Assembly: GCF_004006395.2 (NCBI RefSeq)
Contig: NZ_CP029758.2
Span: 4,154,001-4,218,000, forward strand
Origin: Clostridium sp. AWRP
GTDB lineage: Bacteria > Bacillota > Clostridia > Clostridiales > Clostridiaceae
Direction of reading: 5' to 3'
Length of the DNA stretch: 64,000 nucleotides
Below are positions 27,731 through 35,803 of the stretch, piece by piece (positions within the stretch are counted from its first letter, which is position 1; each line of letters begins with the position of its first letter). The notes under the pieces are model-generated. The model worked only from the letters and a program-made list of their open reading frames with translations. It was not told where the DNA came from and searched no databases. The position numbers and the translations under genes were made by a program.

Positions 27731-28756
27731 TTACTTTATGAATTTAACAATTTCCCTAGCAGCACCTTCATCTGTAATAAGGATGCCATTATGATTATTT
27801 CTTACTGTAGCAAGAATAGCCTCAGCCTTACTGCTTCCTCCAGCTACAGCCATCAATATCTCTATTTTACCTATTTCTTCATTTACTATTCCTATGCTTG
27901 GAGTAGAATATACTACATTTCCATTTCTATCAAAGTAACATCCAAAAGCTTCTCCTACTGCTCCATCTTCCTGGATCTTATTTATCTTTTCTTCTGGTAA
28001 TCCTCTTCTTTTTGCCATTTTACAAGCCATTCCTACACCATACATAAGTATATTTGCATTTGATATATTTTTTAATATATCCTGTATATCTTTTTCCTCA
28101 ATAATTGCCTTTAACGCATTGCCACTTAAATTGTCAGGAACATGAAGTAATTTATAAGTACCTTCTAATTTTTCTGCTAATCTAGCCGATAGGGTATTGG
28201 CTTGAGTTTCAACATTTTTGCCCATGCCACCTCTAGCTGGCACAACTAATATGTCCTTTATGTTAGAAACTTTAGGCATATTATCAATTACTTCTTTTAT
28301 AGTGGATCCACCAGTAATTGCAATGACATCATTGCTTTTTAACACATTCTTAAGATAACTTGCAGCAGCTCTTCCTATTTCATTTAGCACAGTTATATCT
28401 TCATCACAATTTCCTGGAACAATTATGATATTTTCTAAATCTAAATTATCCTTCATAAATTCCTCAATCTTAGACAATCCTCTTAATTCGTGTATAAAAT
28501 CCTTAAGTTTGTTTATAATTTCTTCTCCATCCGACGTTATAGTCATGCCAGGAGTGTTTATTTCAATAAAGCCTTGAGCTTTAAGAAAGTTTATTTCAGT
28601 TCTAACAATTCTCTCACCTATGCCTAGGTTATTGGCTAATACTCTCCTTCCCACAGGTTGGTTATAGTATATAGTCCTTAAAATGTTATATCTTTTCTCT
28701 AATAGTTTTACTAATTCAGGTACTATTCTCTGCTCAAATTTAAGTACATCTTCCAC
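27731..28756 (-). CDS. cggR: Central glycolytic genes regulator CggR (SorC family)
   Basis: A 341-residue SorC/DeoR-type repressor. An N-terminal winged helix-turn-helix (VGRRVLANNLGIGERIVRTEINFLK near residues 35-60) is joined to a phosphosugar-binding domain related to glucosamine-6-phosphate isomerase (AITGGSTIKEV, GGMGKNVETQAN). It begins with GTG, 8 bases after GGGAGG. In Bacillus subtilis CggR represses its own operon and is released by fructose-1,6-bisphosphate. The operator found just upstream supports the same wiring here. Confidence 0.93.
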   Translation of the reverse strand: MEDVLKFEQRIVPELVKLLEKRYNILRTIYYNQPVGRRVLANNLGIGERIVRTEINFLKAQGFIEINTPGMTITSDGEEIINKLKDFIHELRGLSKIEEFMKDNLDLENIIIVPGNCDEDITVLNEIGRAAASYLKNVLKSNDVIAITGGSTIKEVIDNMPKVSNIKDILVVPARGGMGKNVETQANTLSARLAEKLEGTYKLLHVPDNLSGNALKAIIEEKDIQDILKNISNANILMYGVGMACKMAKRRGLPEEKINKIQEDGAVGEAFGCYFDRNGNVVYSTPSIGIVNEEIGKIEILMAVAGGSSKAEAILATVRNNHNGILITDEGAAREIVKFIK

Positions 28757-28771
28757 TGCTGTACCTCCCTG

Positions 28772-28807
28772 GTCAAAATACGTCCCGCTGCATTATTAAT
28801 TGTCCCA
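28772..28807 (-). promoter_or_regulatory. CggR operator in front of cggR-gap
   Basis: Reading the minus strand: TGGGAC, 6 bases, TAAT, 4 bases, CGGGAC, 6 bases, TGAC. The spacing equals that of the Bacillus subtilis CggR operator (CGGGAC-N6-TGTC-N4-CGGGAC-N6-TGTC) and most key bases are kept. A TATAAT -10 box (28813-28818) lies directly upstream and the cggR ribosome site directly downstream, as expected for roadblock repression of the operon. Confidence 0.8.
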
Positions 28808-28890
28808 CCTATATTATAAAACATATGAACGATTTTTTAAATAGAAATATGAAAAAAATTTAACAACAATTATAAATATTAGGGAGAATA

Positions 28891-30258
28891 TTAAAATCTT
28901 CTTCTCCCTTTTGATGATTTTATGCCCATCTCCTCCCTATATTTTGCTACAGTTCTTCTAGAAATATTCATATCTTGTTCATTAACTAAATCACATATTT
29001 GTTGGTCAGACAAAGGTTTTTTCTTGTCTTCTTCATTTATTATTTTTTCAATACTCTTTTTAATAATTAATACAGACACATCTTCTCCAGCAAACCCTTT
29101 TGATATCCCTGTAGTAAATAAGTCCTTTATTTTTATTGTTCCCCTACTTGTATATATATATTTATCCCTTATAGCCCTGCTTATCGTAGATTCATGCATG
29201 TCCATGCTACTTGCTATATCCTTTAAGGTCATTGGTTTTAAATATCTTTCACCATAGTCAAAATAATCCCTTTGCAAATCCAATATTTTTTGTAATACCT
29301 TATATATAGTACTTTTTCTGTGTTGTATACTTTTTATAAGAAATACTGCACTGTTTAATTTTTCTTTTACATAATCTGCAGCTTCTTTGTCCTCATGATT
29401 TTCAACTATATCTTTATATGCTGAATTTATGATGAGTCTTGGCGTTAAATCATCATTCATAATTATATAATATTTGTCTCCAATTTTTTCTATATAAGCA
29501 TCTGGAATTATATATTTTACATCTTCTCCTGTATAAAATCCTCTAGAAGGTTTTGGATCGAAAGTTTTTATAATATCACCATATTCCTGAGCCTGCTTTA
29601 CATTTATCCCCATATTCTTTGCTATAACAGTATACTTATTTTCCGCAATTAACTCTAAATATTTATCTATTATTATAAATATATTTTCATCATCTATTCT
29701 TCTCTGTGTTGCCTGTATCCTCAGACATTCGGATAAATTCCTAGCACCTATTCCATAAGGTTCTAAAGTTTGAATTATATCTATACAGTACTTTACAAGT
29801 TTTGTTGAAATTTTAAGATCTTCTTCTATTTCTCCTTCTTCTATAACTAAATATCCTCTATGATCTATATTTTCTATAATATAGGAACATATAGATTTAA
29901 CGTAATCCTTTTCATTTAAGTCCATTATTTCCTCTTTTAAATATTCCTTTAAGGACTTTTTGTGAGAAATAAAGTTAAAAGGAGACACTTCTTCTTCATC
30001 ACTTTTGTGATAGCTTTGATGACTAAAATTATTTGAATTAAGACTCTTTATAATTTCCTTATAATCCAATTTGTCTTTTTCTATCTCAGTAGAATCCGGT
30101 TCCTTAACATCAAGGACAGGGTTTTGTTGAAATTCTTTTTCTATATATTCCTGAAGTTCAAAACTTGACATCTGAAGCATTTTTATGGACAATTGCATTT
30201 GCTGAGTCATGATTAATTTTTGTTCTTGAGTTAAATTAAGTCCAAAATCCATGTTCAT
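28891..30258 (-). CDS. rpoN: RNA polymerase sigma-54 factor
   Basis: A 455-residue sigma-54. Region I (residues 1-50, rich in Gln and Leu: LTQEQKLIMTQQMQLSIKMLQ) contacts activators, an acidic linker follows, then the core-binding region. The C-terminal DNA-binding part has a helix-turn-helix (MHESTISRAIRDKYI) and the RpoN box RRTVAKYREEMGI near residue 436. AGGAGG is 9 bases before the ATG. Sigma-54 serves promoters that need enhancer-binding activators; none of those is coded in the window. Confidence 0.96.
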   Translation of the reverse strand: MNMDFGLNLTQEQKLIMTQQMQLSIKMLQMSSFELQEYIEKEFQQNPVLDVKEPDSTEIEKDKLDYKEIIKSLNSNNFSHQSYHKSDEEEVSPFNFISHKKSLKEYLKEEIMDLNEKDYVKSICSYIIENIDHRGYLVIEEGEIEEDLKISTKLVKYCIDIIQTLEPYGIGARNLSECLRIQATQRRIDDENIFIIIDKYLELIAENKYTVIAKNMGINVKQAQEYGDIIKTFDPKPSRGFYTGEDVKYIIPDAYIEKIGDKYYIIMNDDLTPRLIINSAYKDIVENHEDKEAADYVKEKLNSAVFLIKSIQHRKSTIYKVLQKILDLQRDYFDYGERYLKPMTLKDIASSMDMHESTISRAIRDKYIYTSRGTIKIKDLFTTGISKGFAGEDVSVLIIKKSIEKIINEEDKKKPLSDQQICDLVNEQDMNISRRTVAKYREEMGIKSSKGRRRF

Positions 30259-30355
30259 TTTTATATACCTCCTATTCTCACATTTTACTAAAAAAACAGC
30301 CTCTTTATTTTATTATATCATGAAGCTGTAAAAAACTTTATTTTGTTTATTTTTT

Positions 30356-30408
30356 CTGCAATTCGTAATATATATAGTACTTTACAATTCTTAAATTACA
30401 AATTGCAG
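30356..30408. repeat. Inverted repeat upstream of rpoN
   Basis: CTGCAATTCGTAAT (30356-30369) and ATTACAAATTGCAG (30395-30408) match as inverted arms with one mismatch around a 25-base AT-rich centre. Minus-strand promoter-like TTGTAA and TATATATA lie within it, so it may be an operator over the rpoN promoter. No T-run follows on the minus strand, so it is not a degV terminator. Confidence 0.5.
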
Positions 30409-30420
30409 ACTTTATATATC

Positions 30421-31260
30421 TTAATAATCCTCTACAAAAAATACTCCACAAGCTCCTGAGCCCGAATGCACCCCAACTGTACATCCTACTTCACATTCTA
30501 TGAAATCTAATTTTTTCTCATTTAAGTTTTCCCTCAGAGGATCCAATATATCCACTTCTCCTACATGAAGTAATATCAAATCTTCACCACTTTTTATTCC
30601 TTTCTGATCAAGGTAAGCTAACATACTTCTAAGAATTCTCTTACTTCCTCTTACCTTGTCAACTACTGACATTTCTCCATCTTTTACTTCGACTATTATC
30701 TTTATCCCTAAAATGTTTCCTATAACTCCAGATGTTTTAGAAAGACGCCCTCCCCTCACAAGGTTATCTAAGCTGTTAAAAGCAAGAGTACTTTTTATAT
30801 GGGGAGAAATTTTCTTAACTTCTTTTTCTATTTCTTTTATCCCAAGTCCTGCTTCTTTTAATTTTGCCGCCTTAATAACTTGAATTCCTAGTCCAGAAGT
30901 TACATTCATACTATCTATTACAACTATATCATCTGATTTAAGGGTTTCTTTGGCAATACATGCAGATTGATAAGTACCACTCATTTTTGATGAAAGATGA
31001 ATAGAAATTATTTTGTACCCCTTTTTTATATAAGAATTATAACAATCCAAAAACACCTGTGGATTTACTTGAGCCGTTGCAGGAAAAATATTGCTATTTT
31101 CCATTTTATTAAAAAGTGAATAAGTATCTATATCAATTCCATCTCTATAGGATTCTTCACCAAAATTAATAATAAGAGGAAGTACTTCTACATCATACTT
31201 TTTTAATATATATTCAGGTAAATCTGCTGTACTATCTGTTATTATCTTTATTTTTTCCAT
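30421..31260 (-). CDS. DegV-family fatty-acid-binding protein
   Basis: A 279-residue DegV protein: KIITDSTADLPEYI at the N-terminus, TAQVNPQVF and ISIHLSSKMSGTYQSA in the first domain, and VRGGRLSKTSGVIGNILGIKII before the second. In Gram-positive bacteria such proteins hold an acyl chain; some are FakB subunits that present fatty acids to the kinase FakA for entry into phospholipids. AAGGAG precedes the ATG. trmL ends 10 bases upstream on the same strand. No FakA gene is in the window. Confidence 0.9.
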   Translation of the reverse strand: MEKIKIITDSTADLPEYILKKYDVEVLPLIINFGEESYRDGIDIDTYSLFNKMENSNIFPATAQVNPQVFLDCYNSYIKKGYKIISIHLSSKMSGTYQSACIAKETLKSDDIVVIDSMNVTSGLGIQVIKAAKLKEAGLGIKEIEKEVKKISPHIKSTLAFNSLDNLVRGGRLSKTSGVIGNILGIKIIVEVKDGEMSVVDKVRGSKRILRSMLAYLDQKGIKSGEDLILLHVGEVDILDPLRENLNEKKLDFIECEVGCTVGVHSGSGACGVFFVEDY

Positions 31261-31270
31261 AACTTACTCC

Positions 31271-31738
31271 TTATTTCATATCGGGAAAATCTATCTGCCT
31301 TAACGCCTCATAGGCAACTATTGCTACAGTATTAGATAAATTTAAGGAACGAGTACTTGTTTTTATCATAGGAACTCTTATACATTTTTCAGGGTCACTA
31401 TCTCTTATTTCATCTGGCAAACCACAGGTTTCCCTTCCAAATACTATAAAGTCCCCGTCTTTAAATTTTGCTTCATGATAAAAGTTTTTCCCATGAGTGG
31501 TAGAAAAATAAAAAGTACCATCTTTATATTTTTCTCTAAGCTCTTCATAAGAATCATATAAAGTTAAATCTAGGTACTTCCAATAGTCAAGACCTGCCCT
31601 TCTCAAATGTTTTTCATCTAAACTAAAACCTAAAGGTTTTATCAGATGGAGCTTGGATCCTGTAAGTACACATGTTCTAGCAATGTTTCCAGTATTTTGT
31701 GGTATTTCAGGCTGAAATAACACTATATTTAAACTCAA
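31271..31738 (-). CDS. trmL: tRNA (cytidine(34)-2'-O)-methyltransferase
   Basis: A 155-residue SPOUT methyltransferase that 2'-O-methylates the wobble base of tRNA-Leu species. NIVLFQPEIPQNTGNIARTC at the start, VFGRETCGLPDEI near 98 and MIKTSTRSLNLSNTVAIVAYEALRQ at the C-terminal knot are characteristic. The start is a TTG at 31738, 8 bases after GAGGAGG; an upstream in-frame start at 31765 would put the ribosome site inside the gene. Transcribed with degV. Confidence 0.92.
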   Translation of the reverse strand: MSLNIVLFQPEIPQNTGNIARTCVLTGSKLHLIKPLGFSLDEKHLRRAGLDYWKYLDLTLYDSYEELREKYKDGTFYFSTTHGKNFYHEAKFKDGDFIVFGRETCGLPDEIRDSDPEKCIRVPMIKTSTRSLNLSNTVAIVAYEALRQIDFPDMK

Positions 31739-32107
31739 TTTTATTTCCTCCTCTATTAACAGCATATAAAATATAAATAATAATTTCTTTAAGCTTCTAC
31801 ACTCATTAGTTCAAAAGTCCTATTAAATATATTACTCCATATTGATGTTTCAGTAAAGAGCATACCTTTAATTGACAATCTCTGTAGAATCTATCCACAG
31901 TTGTGGATTATTTAAGATTAACTTTTCAATAGTATTTTTTCTATATTTTATTCCACATCCAATTGTCTTAGAAGCACTGAGGGATTTATATCTTGAAAAT
32001 TAACTTATACACAGTCATATTTTTACAATAATGAAGTTCTTTTAAATATTGTAAAAATATCCGTAATATAAGGTTGATTTTTTGCTTAGTAATACCTACA
32101 TTGACGA
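31739..32107. other. Gene-free stretch with DnaA-box-like motifs
   Basis: No coding frame of note in 369 bases. It contains TTATACACA (32005-32013), a perfect TTWTNCACA box, and three 8-of-9 matches: CTATCCACA (31891), TAATCCACA on the other strand (31902-31910) and TATTCCACA (31948). Two of these form the palindrome ATCCACA-GT-TGTGGAT (31893-31908). dnaA, dnaN and recF are absent, so this is not recognised as oriC. Confidence 0.45.
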
Positions 32108-32824
32108 TCATTGAGCATTTTCATTTAAATACTTTATTATGCCATCTGAAATATTTTTTGCAAGTCTTTTTAATACATCCTCATTCGACAACCTTTTTCT
32201 ATCCTCAGCATTAGTTATAAATCCACATTCCATAAGCACTCCAGGTATTTTGCTATATCTTAGTACTGCTAGATTTTGTCTTCTTATGCCCTTACTTTCC
32301 CAACCATCATTTTTTACTGCCTGACTTTCTATTGTTTTTGCTAATCTTATCCTTTCAGATTTTTGATATCCATTTACATCATAATATAATGCAGTTATTC
32401 CATTAAAATTTTTATCATTTAAAGAATTTACGTGAATTGAAACAAAAACATCTGCATGAGAAGAATTCGTTTTGTTACCTATTTCTTTAAGTGGTACTAG
32501 CTTGTCCTTATCACGAGTCAAAAATACTACATCTCCCTGACTCTTTAAGTAAAACTGAGCATACTTTGCTATCTTTAAAGTTAAGTCCTTTTCACTCATA
32601 TTTCCATAGCTTGTCCCTCTATCTATTCCTCCGTGACCAGGGTCAAGTACTATACGATACTTTTTAGATGAACTATGATTATTTGACATTTTAACTACAG
32701 GAGATGCAGCTACTTTCATAGAGTTAACTTCATTCAATATTTTAATATTTTTTCCGAAAATAAACATTATCAAAATTAAAAAAATGCAGGAAAACATTAA
32801 CTTTTTTCTGCTGTCAATTCTCAT
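32108..32824 (-). CDS. cwlD: N-acetylmuramoyl-L-alanine amidase CwlD
   Basis: A 238-residue zinc amidase (Amidase_3 family). An N-terminal signal/anchor helix (about 9-25) is followed by VLDPGHGGIDRGT with the first zinc histidine, the glutamate in EKDLTLKIAKY, the histidine in FVSIHVNS and the catalytic glutamate in LMECGFITN. Length and lack of a binding domain match CwlD, which with a deacetylase makes muramic-delta-lactam in spore cortex peptidoglycan. This fits the two germination operons in the window. Confidence 0.9.
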   Translation of the reverse strand: MRIDSRKKLMFSCIFLILIMFIFGKNIKILNEVNSMKVAASPVVKMSNNHSSSKKYRIVLDPGHGGIDRGTSYGNMSEKDLTLKIAKYAQFYLKSQGDVVFLTRDKDKLVPLKEIGNKTNSSHADVFVSIHVNSLNDKNFNGITALYYDVNGYQKSERIRLAKTIESQAVKNDGWESKGIRRQNLAVLRYSKIPGVLMECGFITNAEDRKRLSNEDVLKRLAKNISDGIIKYLNENAQ

Positions 32825-32998
32825 AATATCACTGTCCCTTTTTCGTTTTTTTATGATATGTACATTATATCATTTGTTTCCTTAATATTCCAGTTAATAT
32901 TATCCTTCTAGCAAATTATATTTTTACATAGATTTAATTTTGTTTTAATATGCTATTAATAATTATATATTAGTATATTTACATAGGAGGTATCAAAT

Positions 32999-33568
32999 AT
33001 GAATATATGTATAGACATTGACGGAACAATTACAGACCCATATTACTGGATAGAAAGTGCCAATAAATACTTTAATAAGAATATAACTGCCGATAAAGTA
33101 ACCCAATATGAACTTCATAAAATTATTGGAATAACAAGAGATGAGTATATAGATTTTTACAATAAAATTAAATTTAAACTTCATAGTGAAGAGACAATAA
33201 GAAAAGATGCCATAGAAGTTATACAAAAACTCATAGAATTAAATAATATTTATTTTGTAACTGCTCGTGAAAAATGTCTGGAAATTGTAACGCACAAATA
33301 TTTGAATAAATATGAAATACCTTATAATGGTGTTTATGTCCTCGGTTCTACCCATAAAGTAGATACAGCTAAAAATTTAAAATGTGATATATTTATAGAA
33401 GATAGTTATGAAAATGCCCTTGAATTATCTAAAAATAATTTTAAAGTACTACTAGTAGACACAAACTACAACCGCCTGCCTTTAAATCAAAATATCACCA
33501 GGGTATTAAATTGGAATGAAATATACGATATTATAGAAAAAATGCTGTTACAAAAAAAAGCCATGTAA
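32999..33568 (+). CDS. HAD-superfamily 5'(3')-deoxyribonucleotidase-like protein
   Basis: A 189-residue haloacid-dehalogenase-fold protein. ICIDIDGTITDP near residue 3 is the DxDxT nucleophile motif, FVTARE near 84 motif II, and CDIFIEDSYENALEL near 129 the acidic motif IV. Size and the WIESANKYF segment resemble the YqfW/NT5C group of nucleotidases. AGGAGGTATCAAAT precedes the ATG. Isolated single gene between divergent neighbours. Substrate inferred only from the family. Confidence 0.8.
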   Translation: MNICIDIDGTITDPYYWIESANKYFNKNITADKVTQYELHKIIGITRDEYIDFYNKIKFKLHSEETIRKDAIEVIQKLIELNNIYFVTAREKCLEIVTHKYLNKYEIPYNGVYVLGSTHKVDTAKNLKCDIFIEDSYENALELSKNNFKVLLVDTNYNRLPLNQNITRVLNWNEIYDIIEKMLLQKKAM

Positions 33569-33587
33569 TAGCATTTTCCTAATTTTA

Positions 33588-34475
33588 TCAATCATCCGCA
33601 TTTGTAGTAGCTATAACCACTGCAATTACTATAAGTATCCCACCTATAAAAAAGCCAAATGTAAGCTGCTCGTGGAGGTAGAACCATCCAAAAATTGAAC
33701 CCGTAACAGGCTGAAAAAATAAAAATAGGGATCCAGTTCCTGTATCCATAAGTTCAATTCCTTTATTCCACAAAAAAAATGCTCCTGCTGTAGATACAAC
33801 TCCAAGATAAATCATCCCAAGTATGAGACTTCTGTTATTTAGTATTAATGCAAAGTTATTATTTTGCATTAGCATAAATGGAGTGGTAAATATTAAAGCA
33901 AATAGCATTGCATATGTAGTTATAATTAGTGAATCAAATCGCTTAGATGCTATTTTTACATAAACAGACAATAACGCCCAGGTCACAGCAGCCCCAACAA
34001 GAATTATATTTCCTAAAAGATGTTTCATAAACATGGAATCCAATCCAATAACTATGATGACACCAAAAGCAGCAAGTATTAGAGAGATTATTTTTTTCTT
34101 TGTAAATAACTCCTTAAGTATGAATCTGGCAAATATAATCACAAATACAGGTGTAGACGCTGTAATTAATGATCCCATATGTGCATCTGATAATTTTGTG
34201 CCCATAAACTGGAGGCATATAGAAATAAAATATCCTATAAAACCTATCCATGCAATGAGAAGCCAGTCCTTCTTTTTTATAACTACCTTACATCCTTTTT
34301 TATAATTAAAAAACATAAGTATTAAAAACAGAACTACAAAGGCAATTGCATATCTAATCCACACAAGTGTAATTGGAGAAATAAACTCCAGTATATATTT
34401 ACTAACTACATACATTCCACCCCATATACAAGCTGCCAAAAATAAGCATATTGATCCAATCAATCTTTTTTTCAT
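33588..34475 (-). CDS. DMT-family (EamA) transporter
   Basis: A 295-residue membrane protein with about ten helices in two EamA repeats; AACIWGGMYVVSKYILE in helix 1 and SVYVKIASKRFDSL near the middle are typical. The drug/metabolite transporter family exports amino acids, metabolites or drugs. The start is set at 34475, 7 bases after GGAGGT; an in-frame ATG at 34490 overlaps this site. About 340 bases of non-coding DNA lie upstream before the terminator of the next minus-strand unit. Substrate unknown. Confidence 0.85.
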   Translation of the reverse strand: MKKRLIGSICLFLAACIWGGMYVVSKYILEFISPITLVWIRYAIAFVVLFLILMFFNYKKGCKVVIKKKDWLLIAWIGFIGYFISICLQFMGTKLSDAHMGSLITASTPVFVIIFARFILKELFTKKKIISLILAAFGVIIVIGLDSMFMKHLLGNIILVGAAVTWALLSVYVKIASKRFDSLIITTYAMLFALIFTTPFMLMQNNNFALILNNRSLILGMIYLGVVSTAGAFFLWNKGIELMDTGTGSLFLFFQPVTGSIFGWFYLHEQLTFGFFIGGILIVIAVVIATTNADD

Positions 34476-34490
34476 TATTAATACCTCCAT

Positions 34491-34813
34491 CTTCTTACAT
34501 TTATATAAGTTAACATCTAAGAGAAGGTATTTTAATCAAACAATCAACCTTTATCTTAGATTATAGAGATACAACTGGTTGATCATTTTCAAATAAATCT
34601 GAAAAATACATATATATTTTTCCCACCTTTCATAATACCATGATGCAAATAAACTAAACATCCATGTTTTTCACTAAAACTTATTCGCTGTATATTTATA
34701 TTTTAGTATATCACAGCAAAATGTAACATACTATTTTATTTAATCCTGATCTATATTTATACAAGCCCTTAAAATTTTTAACTGACACTATATTTAAAAA
34801 AATTTAAGCATAG
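34491..34813. other. Gene-free stretch upstream of the EamA gene
   Basis: AT-rich DNA with no convincing reading frame. It presumably carries the promoter of the EamA transporter on the minus strand, but I cannot pick out a single clear -35/-10 pair. I see no repeats or riboswitch motifs in it. Confidence 0.4.
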
Positions 34814-34843
34814 CAAAAGGCCCCCAAAATCAATCAGAGGTCT
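34814..34843 (-). terminator. Probable terminator after the candidate RNA
   Basis: On the minus strand AGACCTCT pairs with GGGGGCCT (one mismatch, two G-U) around a 10-base loop, followed by TTTGC. Weak U-tract. It would end a transcript carrying the nuclease-domain gene and the structured RNA. Confidence 0.45.
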
Positions 34844-34854
34844 TATATACGCTT

Positions 34855-34935
34855 GGATTATCGGATGGGCGGTGTATCCATCATCTCAGGTACTCTTTCG
34901 AGTGTGTCGGGAACCATTTCCGACCTCAATAATCC
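34855..34935 (-). ncRNA. Candidate structured RNA, multi-helix, unknown family
   Basis: An 81-base segment closed by GGATTAT/ATAATCC (34929-34935 with 34855-34861). Inside are AGG/CCT, a TCGG/CCGA hairpin, an ACTC-GAAA-GAGT hairpin (GAAA tetraloop on the minus strand) and a GATGG/CCATC hairpin. Nearly every part can pair, and there is no reading frame. It lies 42 bases after the stop of the nuclease-domain gene and just before a terminator-like hairpin, which favours the minus strand. It does not match a riboswitch or ribozyme I know. Strand and independence as a transcript are inferred. Confidence 0.5.
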
Positions 34936-34976
34936 TATAATTATCATATACATTTGTTATATTTATTATACATTCT

Positions 34977-35372
34977 TTACTTATTTTTGTCAATAATAAA
35001 TTTCTTAACTCTTCCACTATGTAACCTTCTCCGAAGCTTTGATTCTTGAATGTCATACATTGTAGAGACATATAAATAATTTTCATCAACATCTAACTTT
35101 ATTCCAACTAGGATATTTTTATTAAGAACTTTAATTAATTCTACAGTATCCCCTTTTTCATTTGGATTTATCCCGACATAATCAGGATTTTTTATGATAT
35201 TTGATATATCATCTATATGTTTTAAACAATTAAAATGCTTTTCCTTTATTAAATGGGCTGGAAGTCCTTTGGAGCGATATATTTTTTGTAATGGTAAATT
35301 TGAACCAATTATATCGTTTAATTTTTGATAAAACCTTCCAACTTGAATTAATTTATCATTTTTGTCTTCCAT
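34977..35372 (-). CDS. PBECR-type (phage Barnase-EndoU-colicin-RelE-like) nuclease domain protein
   Basis: A 131-residue protein resembling the PBECR nuclease domains usually carried by phage or toxin proteins. Visible features are GLPAHLIKEKHFNCLKHIDDI with conserved histidines, IIKNPDYVGINPN, and the C-terminal LYVSTMYDIQESKLRRRLHSGR, where the final Arg-rich strand is typical. The start at 35372 follows AGAGGAGAT; an in-frame ATG at 35396 lies before the ribosome site. It stands alone between tRNA-Leu and a structured RNA, with no phage structural gene and no obvious antitoxin frame. Likely a phage remnant or a domesticated toxin. Confidence 0.65.
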   Translation of the reverse strand: MEDKNDKLIQVGRFYQKLNDIIGSNLPLQKIYRSKGLPAHLIKEKHFNCLKHIDDISNIIKNPDYVGINPNEKGDTVELIKVLNKNILVGIKLDVDENYLYVSTMYDIQESKLRRRLHSGRVKKFIIDKNK

Positions 35373-35612
35373 TTTCCCATCTCCTCTACAAAACATCTAC
35401 TCCTATAAGCTTATAACTTTTCAAACAAGTAGTAAATATTTTGTAGAAATTTAGTTATTTTTATACCTGTATAACTTTTCCAATTAATAGTATCCTGTGA
35501 TTTTAAAGTTATGCCATTAATAATTCTTCTTAACACCTTATCTAATACTCTATATGGTATCCTAATCCAATATTTGGCATTAAAAGTATTGAATTGCAAA
35601 ATCTGCACAGGT

Positions 35613-35668
35613 TAAATAAAAATAAAGAATCAAGACTTCCAACACCATCGCTGAAAGCCTTGATTCTT
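35613..35668 (-). terminator. Terminator after tRNA-Leu
   Basis: On the minus strand AAGAATCAAG plus GCTTTC pairs with GGAAGT plus CTTGATTCTT (16 pairs, two G-U) over a 12-base loop and is followed by TATTTTTATTT. It lies five bases from the CCA end of the tRNA gene. Confidence 0.88.
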
Positions 35669-35672
35669 CTAT

Positions 35673-35759
35673 TGGTGCGGATAACAGGACTTGAACCTGC
35701 ATGAAGTTTCCCTCACTAGAACCTGAATCTAGCGCGTCTGCCAGTTCCGCCATATCCGC
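35673..35759 (-). tRNA. tRNA-Leu (anticodon CAG)
   Basis: An 87-base class II tRNA with encoded CCA. Acceptor stem GCGGATA/TATCCGC, anticodon arm CTAGA-TTCAGGT-TCTAG with anticodon CAG for CUG codons, a long variable arm (GAGGGAAACTTC) and the T arm around GGTTCAAGTCC. It has its own promoter upstream and its own terminator downstream. Confidence 0.97.
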
Positions 35760-35774
35760 ATAAGTTACTTATCT

Positions 35775-35803
35775 ATTATAGCATACTTTTTTAATTAAGT
35801 TAA
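35775..35803 (-). promoter_or_regulatory. Promoter of tRNA-Leu inside an inverted repeat
   Basis: On the minus strand TTAACT (35798-35803) and TATAAT (35775-35780) with a 17-base spacer; transcription would begin a few bases before the tRNA 5' end at 35759. The promoter lies between perfect 11-base inverted arms, AAGTTACTTAT (35762-35772) and ATAAGTAACTT (35803-35813), the second touching the stop of the VanW-family gene. Confidence 0.7.

Noticed and set aside
31739..32107. Chromosomal replication origin
   Set aside because: DnaA-box-like sites are present, but none of dnaA, dnaN, recF or gyrB is near and there is no clear AT-rich unwinding repeat.
34855..34935. tRNA or hammerhead ribozyme reading of the structured RNA
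   Set aside because: A 7-pair outer stem resembles a tRNA acceptor, but there is no anticodon arm, and the T-arm-like hairpin has a 9-base loop and does not abut the acceptor. CUGANGA and GAAA do not occur in hammerhead order.
34886..35092. Minus-strand frame overlapping the end of the nuclease gene and the structured RNA
   Set aside because: Lies mainly within the nuclease gene in another frame, with no ribosome site. The RNA fold explains this stretch better.
35411..35608. 65-codon minus-strand frame between tRNA-Leu and the nuclease gene
   Set aside because: It starts with GTG directly behind the tRNA terminator, has no ribosome site and no recognisable domain. It could be a decayed phage fragment, but the evidence is too thin to call.
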